Assembly (NCBI GenBank): GCA_022749755.1
Contig: CM040444.1
Coordinates: 6,575,009 to 6,639,008, forward strand
Direction: 5' to 3'
Source of the DNA: Azadirachta indica
Lineage: Eukaryota; Streptophyta; Magnoliopsida; Sapindales; Meliaceae
DNA: 64,000 nt
Shown: piece after piece, positions 1-9,640 of the stretch
Layout: each line of letters opens with the position of its first letter
Numbering within the stretch: position 1 is the first letter of the stretch
Translations under genes and position numbers: made by a program
The notes under the pieces: generated by a model
What the model was told of the DNA's origin: nothing
Seen by the model: the letters and a program-made list of their open reading frames with translations, nothing else
Databases searched by the model: none

Positions 1-463
1 GTTAACTCTGAATTTATAGGTTGATATAGTCGTATAGTTAATTTTAATAAATGAGGAAATATGTGTAAAGCGATTTTGTAGCTCATTTCAGCTATTACAA
101 ATTTCTACTTCTAACTCGCCCTACCTAGATTCGCAAGACTCCATAAGTGATAACACTAATTTGATACCTCCAAATAGTGGATCGACAATGTGCCTAGCTC
201 ATCGAACTCAATTACGATAGAGCAATGCCATACCATACCTGGTCCCCTTATGCTATTGACTCGGCAGCTATGGGATCAGGTGGTTTTGAGATGTATAACC
301 CCAAAGCTTAGTCTGTAAATCGAATCTTCCTAAAAAATATTACTCTTGTCTATAGCTTTAAGCCTACTAATGCAGAAAAAAAATTCTCTCTCGGCTTTAA
401 CGATCCTATACGAAGGAACCGCATGAAAATAAAAGGATGGGCAAGTTCGATTCAAATGTGAGA
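1..463. other. Left flank, no gene; right part possibly organelle-derived
   Basis: No credible coding region is seen. From about 110 the base composition is clearly richer in G and C than the AT-rich DNA on either side, and this richer stretch runs into the mitochondrial trnP-like relic at 464-538. I infer that some or all of 110-463 may belong to the same nuclear insertion of mitochondrial DNA. Only the tRNA-like part is recognised from its sequence. Confidence 0.4.
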
Positions 464-538
464 GAAGGTGCAACGCGGTTTGGTTTGCACTTTTGTTTGG
501 GGGACAGAGGGCCATAGGTTCGAATCCTGTCACATTGT
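464..538 (+). pseudogene. trnP: Relic of mitochondrial tRNA-Pro (UGG) gene in nuclear DNA (NUMT)
   Basis: The 3' half contains ACAGAGGGCCATAGGTTCG followed by AATCCTGTCAC, which matches the anticodon stem, variable loop and T-arm of plant mitochondrial trnP-UGG as I remember it. The 5' half (GGTGCAACGCGGTTTGG) is a worn match to the acceptor and D-arm. The anticodon loop reads TTGGGGG instead of TTTGGGT, so the UGG anticodon is lost and the gene cannot work as tRNA-Pro. The T-loop motif GGTTCGAATCC is intact. This is most simply an old piece of mitochondrial DNA in the nucleus. A worn nuclear tRNA or a SINE head is less likely because the match extends through the anticodon stem. Confidence 0.6.
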
Positions 539-677
539 AGGATATCCATGGTCAGGAAAGTAGGAGAACAATGCCCATTATAAAAAACAAAATGATATAT
601 CTACTTTTAAAATGAAAAGTCACATGTCGAATTCTCATTTTTATGATATATATATATATATATATACATATTGATAT

Positions 678-1182
678 TGTTAGAAGTTGCTCATTTTTTG
701 GTTGCAAATCAAGTTGGAAATTGCCACCTTATTGAAGGGGAGCTGCCTTTTCATATAAATAGAAGAGAGAGCTCCCCATTATCTTCATCCTTATTTTAAA
801 TGATTACCTCAAGACAAAGAGCAGAAATGGTGCAGAATGCTGCAGCTTGAAGACGACCTCGTGTTTTATTCAAGTCCCATAATTCGTAATATTTACTGTT
901 TTGCTTAATCTTTTAATAGGTAATGCAAATTAGTCCGACCTAATTTTTAGATATTTTTGTATTATAACCAAATTCTATAATTTCTCTTATTTTGATACTA
1001 GTGAAGTGATTCGGGTGTTCGAGAAGGTAGGTAACAATTTCATTGAACTTCATTAATTTATGATGTTCTTTATTTTATATTTTTACATATTTATCATTCT
1101 ACTATCATTTAAAATTTGCAATTATTATATTTCATAAGTTTCTGTGTTTTGGAAAAATTATTGGTTTCTTAGTTTTCCAACA
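678..1182 (+). repeat. 5' LTR of Copia A
   Basis: It starts TGTTAGAAGTTGC and ends TTTTCCAACA, with the canonical TG..CA ends. A TATAAATAGAAG promoter motif lies near 755. The sequence aligns over its length with the 3' LTR once the 1038 bp insertion there is removed, for example the shared block CTTATTTTGATACTA. Confidence 0.8.
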
Positions 1183-1197
1183 AGTAATATCATAGCC
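1183..1197 (+). other. Primer binding site (initiator Met-tRNA type), worn
   Basis: AATATCATAGCC directly after the 5' LTR resembles the plant Copia primer site TGGTATCAGAGCC, with several substitutions. Its position immediately after the LTR CA end supports the boundary call. Confidence 0.6.
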
Positions 1198-1489
1198 AAA
1201 GGTTCACCTATGGTAGATACACATGAGAAAATGTTTCTCAAAAGAATTATAATTGCCTAAAGAGTTTGCCTTTTTTATATAGGATTGTTATGATCCCTTT
1301 AATTTTTCTTGTAAATTTTTATAGCGAATTATTCACGCAAAGGTTTTGAATTCTGCTTCCTAAGCTTTTGAAATATACTAATTAATAGTAGAGGTGACTG
1401 AATCTATTTGAGATATTGTTGCACTTAGAATCCACTTATAGCCTTTACTTCAACAAGGTCAATAGTGACAAGTACAAAAATTGATATGG

Positions 1490-2410
1490 AAAATGTCTAC
1501 GGTAGCAACAACTTCGATATGTAGCAGTGTAAAGTGTTTGATGTTTACTTTTAACAAGAGCAAGATATTACTATTGAAGAAGTAAAACCAAATGAAATTA
1601 ACTATACGGAATAGGCAAGGATCAATTGATTAGCATCCGGTACAATTTGGCTGTGTCTCATCAGGGAAAAGAAATATCCATTCATAAGAGAGATGTGCAA
1701 ATAAGTTATGGAAGAAGCTAAAGAATAAGCTCTACATGAAAACTATGCTATATAGCTTCCAATGTAAACTAGGTACTACCATGGCTAATCATATTAATAG
1801 GCTCAATTTGTTGGTAACAGATTTACTAAATTTGGATGAGAAATCAAAAGACATTGAAAAGCCTTTAATAATGTTAGCTTCACTTCATGACGAAAATGAT
1901 CATCTTATCACTACTTTCCTTCATGAAGGAAACTATAACATTTGATGACGTTACTAATATTATGAACTTTAATGAATTAAGAAAGAAGAGTAAATAAAGG
2001 CTCAAGCAGTCAAGATTTTTTATCAAAGCTAGAAGCCATAAAGAAAAGAAAGATCTTAATTAAAAGCCAAACTCCGCAAAGATAAGTGTGTCTTTTGTCA
2101 TGAGAAAGGGCAATAAAAGAAAGACTATCCTAAGCTAAGAAAAAGAGATAAAGATACATTAGATGCATGTGTAGCTGAATGTGACAATAACAAATCAAAT
2201 TTTGCATTAACTTGTCCTTCTTCAACAACACATCTTGATGAGTTGTTGTTCAATCCAACATGTCTTTTCACATGAGTCTCAAAAGAAAGTAGTTCTTCAA
2301 CTTCGAATAAATTGATGTCTACATAGCCAACTACAAAACTTGTAAGGTAGCTAGAATTGGCTCAATTCGCTTGAAGAATTATGATGGTTCAACCAATATC
2401 TTAATAGTAG
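1490..2410 (+). pseudogene. Copia gag and start of pol, broken
   Basis: Plus-strand frames between stops read like a Copia gag of the UBN2 class. The open stretch at 1736-1945 includes the run ANHINRLNLLVTDLLNLDE, typical of the middle of these capsid proteins, followed by a poor zinc-knuckle region near 2080-2130. Many stops and frameshifts are present. The frame then passes into sequence resembling the protease-to-integrase link (a VWYISKFE-like string near 2410), where the nested insertion begins. Confidence 0.65.
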
Positions 2411-2429
2411 TTTGGTATATATCTAAATT

Positions 2430-3770
2430 TGAATAAGTAAGTATTTTACTTATGAATTAATTACTTTTGAGCTTAAATATTTGTGAAAAACCTTAAGCTG
2501 AAGTGTTATTTGATGAATTGTGTGCTTTTGCATAGGGAGATAAGAAAATTGGGTTTAAAAAAAGTTTGGCATGAAAAAAGGAAAAAAGAGAGAAGCAAAT
2601 GGGAGCACACGTCACTGGTAAGGCCAGCATCACTCAAGTTTGGCAGAGTTTAGGGCACGGTGAGCTACCTAAACGTATGCCCATGCGCCTCTTGATGAAT
2701 TAACTGTGTGGCTGTGCTATTCTAAGCGTGCCCAGACAAGCACTAGTCTAAATGATGTCCAAAGGTCCCTTGGATGAAAAGGAAATGCCAATTTTGCTTG
2801 ATTTGAAGGGTTTCATCATTTATGACTTCAGCAGCGAAAGAAAACAAAAGAAAAAAGAGAGATATACATCAAAAGAAAAAAGAGGAGAAACACTTAAAGG
2901 CTAGACTTTCTTGAGGAATTCTTGAAGATTTAGAGTCTTAGAGAATCTCTCAATCATAGCTTTCTTTCTCTTCCTTATTCTATCTCTTAAAATTCGTATT
3001 CGTGATCTTGCTTGAGACATTGTTTACGTTTATGAATTTCTTAACATTTGTTACTCTGGATTTGCCTATGTTAGGCTATTTTTATTTTCTAGGGGCTAGA
3101 TATAACTTTATTTGTACCATATTTTGAATATTTAGATTTTTGTTAATGAAATTACATTTCAATTCACTTGTGTTCCTCTTTGCTTAATGCTTATACTTTG
3201 TTGTATCATAAATTAGTTTATTCTTGATTAATGATTTGATGCTTGGGAAAGATTAAGTTATTTATCGATTTTGGAAAACACAATCTAGGTTGTTATGAGT
3301 TTGGGAAGAGATCAACACTTAGATAATCACATTGATACTTAGGATATTGTGAGACCGCAAGATGATCAATTGCTTAGTATTTAGTTATAGGCGAAACTTA
3401 TTGAATGTGTAAATAGTCAAGTTACTAGGGATATTGGCTTGCTTAGTTATGTATAAGATCTCATTTAACACTTGGCAAAAGTATTGAGGTTAGTCTTAGG
3501 CCTATGATTAGTGAATTGAATTGGATCTCATTGAGAATAACTAAATAGAAGCAATATGGGAGAATTGAGTGAAGTCAAAACCCTAAAATTCACATCAAAT
3601 AGGTTTGTCATTTGCTCAATCATATTTTTTTGATTCATGTGATGCCATTTTTCTTTATATATAATACTTAGTTTTAATTTAAAAATTGAATCCCCAATTG
3701 ATGATATTCAATCATCACTTTATTACTTGTCACGAATGGTGTATTTGCGATTACACACAAATACGTTAGC
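2430..3770 (+). repeat. Solo-LTR-like insertion, probably from a Gypsy element
   Basis: A 1.3 kb non-coding block interrupts the Copia pol frame, which resumes after it near 3790. It has the look of LTRs from plant Gypsy (Tat-like) elements: a purine-rich tract and 'gaggagaaacactt' near 2880, a long AT-rich middle, and an end resembling ATTACTTGTCACGAATGG. No internal Gypsy genes are present, so it would be a solo LTR. The exact ends and target duplication could not be fixed. The right part, from about 2872, is repeated at 32601-33520 in unit II, so the segmental duplication breakpoint lies inside this block. Confidence 0.5.
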
Positions 3771-3789
3771 TTCTCGCGACCAAGAACCT

Positions 3790-6300
3790 TAGAATCTTAA
3801 AGTTTCACTATGTTAATGTCAGATGGGATTCTAAAAGTTATCTCAAGAGTACTCATGATGATAAAAGAAGTCCAAAAAATTTATTTCACTACAAAAGAAG
3901 CATATTTATTGGCATAGTGACAACAGCCACAGATATAATGGAAGCTTAAAAATGTTGAAACTATCTCATATGGGCTTAAGACATTCAAGAGAAAAAGCTT
4001 TGTAAACATTAACTAAGTAACGCTTGTTAAACTACACAAAGCTGACAAATTGGGTTTTTGCAAAGAATGCATCTTAAGGAAGTACACTAGAGTGAAGTTT
4101 GATATAGGAATTCATAATAAAAAAGATATTATAGATTGTATTCACTCACATATGTGGGGACCTACCAATCACTTAGAGGCCAACACTATTTTATCACATT
4201 TATTGATGACTTCTCTAGAAACGTTTAAGTGTATACCATGAAGTTAAAAGATAAGTTGTCAGGAATTTTTCTCAGATGAAAAAAGATATGGAGAATCAAA
4301 TTAGAAGAAAGATAAAGAAACTCTAATAATATGACGGCACGGAGTATCAAAACTACCTATTTTCCTAAGTCTAGAAAAATGATGGCATCATCCATTATTT
4401 TGTGGTAAGAGATACACCACAATATAATGGGTGGCTAGATGCATGAATTGAACCTTACTGAAGGAGGTTTGTTGTATATTGTCTAATGCTCGGTCGGGCA
4501 AACAGTTCTAGGTTAAGGATGTTATGTATACATGACATGTTATTAGTCATTTGCAGTGAACTACAATTAGGGATAAAACACCCTTAGAGGTGTGCTTTTG
4601 AATATGTACAAATGATTATGATTATTTAGATATATTTGGTTCTACTGCTTATGGGCATCACTTCAAGAATCTTAGTTGGATTCGAGAGCGAAGAAAACCT
4701 ATTTATGGGCATCACTTCAAGAGTGAAAGGATATCATTTATGGTGTTCAACTATGAAGGATCATTTTGAGTAGGGATGTTACTTTGATAAACCTACTATG
4801 CTAAGAAAGGTAGAACAAGATGAGAAAAGCAACAGCAGTACTTTGCAACAAGCAAAGCATATTTACAGTAGATGAAGCATACTTCGCAACAGGTAGAGCA
4901 TATTTCATAGCAAGTAAAGTTTGAAGTAAACACAATAAACCTAGCCAAATAGATTAAAAAAAATAGCAACACTTTAAAGGTAGATGGGAATGCTAAAGAA
5001 AAAGAATGACAAAAAATGTTGTTTCAACCCAAGAACCTTAAGATCTTGACTTACCTATTGCACTTCATAAAGAAAAATGAAAGATTAGAAAGCCTGCTCA
5101 TTTAAGAGATATGATGGTGTATGCATTTTCAATGATAGAGGTTGACATCCCTTCTACTTATCATGAAGTAGTTAGTTGTTCAAAAGTAAAGAAGTGAAAA
5201 GTGCCATGAATGAGCAAATACAATCCTTTCAGAAGAATAAAACCTGGGAGCTAGATCAGTTACTGAAGGGTAGAAGGTAATTAGATGCAAATATGTATTT
5301 ACAAAAAAAGATGGATTTCCTAATAAAAATGGTGTTCACTACATAGCAAGATTGATGGCTAAAGGCTATGCTTAAAAGGAAGAAGTTGATTTCAATAAGA
5401 TATTTTCTCCAATTATCAACATTCGTCCATCCATCTTTTGTTAGTTTTATTAGCGCAATTTGATTTGGTACTAGACCATTTGATGTAAGGATGGATTTCT
5501 TAAACAATGATTTAGAGTAAGAAATCCACATAAGTCACCCAAAGGGATTTAAGGTTATTGGTAAGGGAATTTGGGTATGCAAGTCAAATAAGTTATTAAT
5601 ACAGGTTAAAGTAGTATTCAAGTACAGTTGTGGAACATGAGTACATCTCAAGGATTCCATACTTAAGTGCAATGATTAGCTTGATGTATGTTATAGTATT
5701 TATGAGGCCAGACATTTCACAAGCAGTTAAAGTTGTGAGCAGGCACATGCTAAATCATGGAAAAAGACATTGGTAAGTTATAAAATAAATTTTGCGATAT
5801 ATTATAAATACCATAGGCATTAGTTTAGTACTTGAGCAAGATAACACTTTTGATCAACATATTGTTGGATATGTTGATTTCGACTACTATGATGATTTGG
5901 TTAAGCATCAATCAACTACTAGTTATATTTTTACCTTTGTTCAAGCGCCAGTAAGTTGGAAATTTACCTTACAGTTTATAGTTGCTTTCTTTACCATATA
6001 GGTAAATTACATAGAAAGTATAGATGCTATTAAAAAAGCTATTTGGTTTTGAGAGTTACATGAAGAGTTGATAATCATGTAAAAATACATTAATTTGTAT
6101 TATGATAGCAAAAGTGTTATCTATTTGGCGAAAAACTGAAGTCTATCACAGTTGGACAAAGCATTTTGACATTCTATTTCATTTTGTGTAAGAGATTATT
6201 AAAGATGGAGAAATACTTCTTTAGAAGATTAGAACTGCTAATAATCCCTATGTTATGATGACCAAGGGGATGACAACAATCAAGTTCAAACTTTCTTTAA
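3790..6300 (+). pseudogene. Copia pol (integrase, reverse transcriptase, RNase H), broken
   Basis: Fragments in order on the plus strand: the GAG-pre-integrase and integrase start at 4050-4241 (KLGFCKECILRKYTRVKF, then DCIHSHMWGP), a reverse transcriptase stretch around 5200-5560 with stops, and the RNase H end at 5792-6001 (HIVGYVDFDYYDDLVKHQST, then SYIFTFVQAPVSWK). These match the usual Copia pol order. Dozens of stops make it non-functional. The second copy at 33545-36050 is nearly identical. Confidence 0.8.
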
Positions 6301-6421
6301 ACTTGATCAATATCCAACGAATTTGAACACCTTCGAGTGTACAACGACAATGTTGTTGCATTTGAAGGAACTATTAAAATGAGAGGTTTATGAAAGTTAA
6401 AAAATTCACAAAGGTAAAGAT

Positions 6422-7956
6422 TTGAAAGAAGTGGCTCATTCTGGTGCCACAAATCAATTGGGAAAATTGCCGACTTGTTAAAGGAAATGAAGTTGCCAAC
6501 TTGGTAGAAGAGGGGTTTCCTCTCCTATAAGTAGAAGCTCTATCCTTAACCCAAAGGATCACCTTAAGATAGATAACATAAATAGAGCAGAGTGCTTGAG
6601 GTTGAAGACGACATGGCCTTTTCCATTCCCCTTAATTTATAATAGGAAAATTGACATTTACTCTCTAATATTTGAAAAAATAGACACATACCTATCTAAT
6701 ATGGGGGAAAATAGACATATATATCCTAATGTTTAGGAAAAAATAAATGCCTGTTCATGTTTAAACAAATAGAAAAATACCCCCTTAACTATTATTCAAT
6801 TTGTTGACGGGTTAGATTATTATTATTTGTATCCTTAAACTTTTGAATAATAACAAAATAAGAAATAATTATTTTGTTTATAATAATTTGATATATAATT
6901 GTCAAAAACATATAAATAATTTTTTTAACATTTTATTTTTATATATAATATATTTATTTACAAGATTATATTAAGTTTATTACATTTTTAATCAAAATTA
7001 TGAAAATATAAATAAAAAATGAACAAAATTAATAAAAATAATAGAAAATCTCTTCTTTTTTCTAAAATTTCAATTAAAATTGAAGATAATAGTATAAAGT
7101 ATATTTAATTACTATTTCTATTAAGAAATGATATCAAATTCTCTTTTTTATGTTTTTATTTGTATTTTCATAATTTTTATTAAAAAATATAATAAATTTA
7201 ATATAATATTTTAAATAGATATATTATATATAAAAATAAAATGTTAAAAAATATTTTTTAAGAATTTCTTTTTATAATTAGATATCAAATTATCAATGAA
7301 AAAGTGAAAAAAGAGAGTTAAAATTATTTAAGCTTATAGGTTTAGTCTAATTCATTGTTAAAATTTTTTTAATAATATTTTTTAATTTTTATTGAAATAG
7401 TAAATTAAAAATTTAATCTTTAATGCAATGTGAAAAAATATTAAAATAGGGACCAAATTATTATAATTGAAAAAAAGTATATTACAAAAAATATTAAATA
7501 TGAATTAAATTATTATAATTAAAATAATTATTTTTTAATTTCTTTAAAAATTTAGAGATACAAATGATGATAATGTAATCAGTCAACTAATAGAAATAAC
7601 AGTGAATGGTGGTATGTGTATATTTGACTTGAAGGGGATTTTTTTTTTTTTTCATACACAGGGGAGTATATGTTAATTTTCCTTCATAATATTTATAATT
7701 TTGCTTAATCGTTCTGCATGTATGATAAATTAGTCTGATCAAATTTACAAGTATTTATATATTATACTTAAATTTTTTAATTTCTCTTATTTTGATACTA
7801 ATGAAGCGATCCGAGTGTCCAAGGATGTAGGTAATTGGTGTTCTTTATTTTATATTTTTGTATTTCTACCATTATGTCATCATTTGAATTTCATAACTAT
7901 TATATTTATAAACTTTTGTATTTTGAAAAAATTAGTGGGCCATTAATTTTCTAAAT
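6422..7956 (+). repeat. 3' LTR of Copia A, split by an inverted-repeat element
   Basis: It aligns to the 5' LTR at 678-1182 in two pieces, 6422-6644 and 7683-7956. The start has lost the canonical TGTTAG (TTGAAAG here, while the unit II copy at 36164 keeps TGTTAGAAG). The end is worn to TTTTCTAAAT. Confidence 0.7.
6645..7682. mobile_element. Non-autonomous TIR element, Mutator-like (copy 1)
   Basis: A 1038 bp AT-rich block sits inside the 3' LTR. Its ends are inverted: it starts GGAAAATTGACATTTACTC and the reverse complement of its end reads GGAAAATTAACATATACTC. It is flanked by 9 bp direct repeats, TTTATAATA (6636-6644) and TTCATAATA (7683-7691). The undisturbed 5' LTR has TTCGTAATA there once. 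A 9 bp target duplication is typical of Mutator-like elements. No transposase is present. The same insertion is at 36386-37398. Confidence 0.75.
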
Positions 7957-7999
7957 TATATATATATACACATATATGTACACTCGCATAAGGAGTGTG

Positions 8000-8001
<2 letters not shown>

Positions 8002-8038
<37 letters not shown>
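8002..8038. repeat. (GA)n microsatellite, about 18 units
   Basis: An uninterrupted GA run. The matching site in unit II (about 37720) has only a short interrupted run, so the tract changed length after the duplication. Confidence 0.95.
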
Positions 8039-8041
<3 letters not shown>

Positions 8042-8090
8042 GGATTGGCAGTCCGCTAAGATTACACATGTTTTTTTACATCTTTGCTTA

Positions 8091-8930
8091 GGCCTTAGAT
8101 TAATGATATATGGAGTGTAGAGATTGTATGTAATAAAATATAATAAATTTTTATATTAATTAATTAAGGTCTTTAATGTCTTTTTAATGCTCCATTTTTT
8201 CTTTCCTACCTCATGACCTGTAAAATTTCAATCCTACTTTTTCTCTTCTTTATAAAATCTTCTCTCCCCTTCTTTCGTCTTCACATTTTAAATTTGACTT
8301 GTAAGTTGAAATGCTTAAACCTTTATTTTAATAAATTAATTTTTTAAAAAACTTTAAAAATTATCATAATTCATAAAATTAAAAAAAATTATCTAATTCA
8401 TGAGAATGCATGGAAAATTTGGCTTCAAAATTTGAAATCTTTCAAAACCTAAAAACTTCTAACATTAATTTTGAATTTCCAATATAAATTTATTTTCGTG
8501 CATTAAATTAAAGTAAGTTAAAAAATTGAACAATATTATTACCATTATTATTGTTATTGTTGTTGCATATACGTCTTTTTAGTAAGGTAATATTATTTAA
8601 ATTTTAAGCTTTTTAATATCTGTTTACAAATAAATAATTATTTAATTATTAGTAATCAATTAGCTATTAAAATTAATAACTAGTTTTTATTTCAATATTT
8701 TGATAGGAGATTTTTTAGTTTTTCAACTTATAAATGATTGAAATTAAAAAGTATTTGAGAAGAGAGGATATATAATAAAGAAGAGAAAAAGTAGTAAAGA
8801 GATTTAAGAGTTGCGAGATAAAAAAAGATACTTAAAAAACATAAAAAAATATTGATTAATAAATATCAAATATTTTATTATATTTTATTTCATTCGATCT
8901 TCACCGTCTATATATCTTAATCTAAGAACT
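8091..8930. mobile_element. Non-autonomous inverted-repeat element (MITE-like), copy 1
   Basis: The left end (GGCCTTAGATTAATGATATA) and the reverse complement of the right end (AGTTCTTAGATTAAGATATA) match, and similarity runs for about 60 bp into a shared AAATAAAATATAATAAA-type stretch. No coding capacity is seen inside. I could not define a target duplication. The second copy is at 37786-38624. Confidence 0.6.
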
Positions 8931-9075
8931 AATAAAAGATGCAAAATTGTGTGTAATCTTAAGGAGGTGTTGATCTTTCCCCAAATAATAGGAGAAGTTA
9001 ATTAAATTAAGAGAACTTATAATATCTATGCTACTTTCATTTTGAAAAGACAAATACATAAAATCAGTCTTTATC

Positions 9076-9128
9076 CTAATTTCCCATCCGTTCCAAAATT
9101 TTCTCACATTTTCCGGCAAAAGCTCCAC
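9076..9128 (-). pseudogene. DUF4220/DUF594 copy A: N-terminal stub at a deletion junction
   Basis: On the minus strand, reading VELLPENVRKFWNGWEIRI, this equals the first 19 residues of copies B and C. The start codon is GTG instead of ATG (CAC at 9126-9128). After residue 19 the reading runs into DNA homologous to the region downstream of copy B. The stub sequence matches copy C more closely than B, and its left flank matches the flank of B. It is therefore a fusion left by a deletion between the two genes and is dead: no start codon and no gene body. Confidence 0.85.
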
Positions 9129-9640
9129 GGCTCTCTTCTTTGAACGGTAAGAAACTGAAGGTTCAAGGAAAATCAAAATCTTTAAAATCTTTAAATTACA
9201 AAGTCACATAAAATTAATGCCTAAACTGTAATCATTAATTCCCAACATAGTACGTATTTGCATAAAATAAATTCAATGAAAATAAACATATAGATCTAGA
9301 GATTAACACTTACAGAAGTTTAAGTACTTAACAAGAAATTAGCAATGACAACCGGACGTTAAGAGTGAGAATTCAAACCTACCTAAAATTCTCAATACTT
9401 GTGGGCAAGTGGTATTATAAAATGTTGTAAATTATAATTAATAAACTAGATGATCAACATTATATATATTTTAATTAATGTAAATAAAGTTAAGTCCAAT
9501 GGCCCTACTTTACGTGCGAGGATTGATAGGGGTAAAGACAAATTGATAGACAAATTCTTTGCAACTTCTATTAACTTCTTATTGAACTAACCACTTTTGT
9601 CAATTTAACACTTGAAATCAACACTGTGAGTCTACATTTA
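9129..9640 (-). other. Old 5' leader, intron and promoter of DUF594 copy A
   Basis: Homologous to 50175-50690 upstream of copy C. On the minus strand it holds a non-coding first exon ending ACTTCT, followed by the splice donor GTAAGT (9309-9314), then an intron and a pyrimidine-rich acceptor CTTCAG before the relic start. Homology to unit II stops near 9640. Confidence 0.6.

Larger units (their letters stand above)
678..7956 (+). mobile_element. Old, degenerate Copia LTR retrotransposon A with nested insertions
   Basis: The element has a 5' LTR (678-1182), a primer binding site, broken gag and pol reading frames on the plus strand, and a 3' LTR (about 6422-7956). It carries two later insertions: a solo-LTR-like block (about 2430-3770) between the protease/gag part and integrase, and a 1.04 kb inverted-repeat element inside the 3' LTR (6645-7682). 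All frames are broken by many stops and the two LTRs are clearly diverged, so the insertion is old. A second copy of its right part is at 32601-37673. That copy is a product of segmental duplication and not an independent insertion, because both carry the same nested insertions at the same positions. Confidence 0.85.
2872..9078. repeat. Segmental duplication, block 1, copy in unit I
   Basis: Nearly collinear with 32601-38769, including the solo-LTR remnant, Copia pol, split 3' LTR, Mutator-like insertion, GA tract and inverted-repeat element. Homology ends on the right at the ATC microhomology at 9073-9075, the deletion junction. Confidence 0.9.

Noticed and set aside
3880..3900. CACTACAAAAGAAG as the left end of the second CACTA element
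   Set aside because: It lies in the Copia pol remnant. The unit II copy reads CATGACAAAAAAAG at the same site, and there are no GCGACAAC subterminal repeats next to it.
5256..5531. Minus-strand open frame of 91 codons repeated at 34999-35274
   Set aside because: Antisense to the Copia reverse transcriptase remnant. Its repetition comes from the segmental duplication and not from selection.
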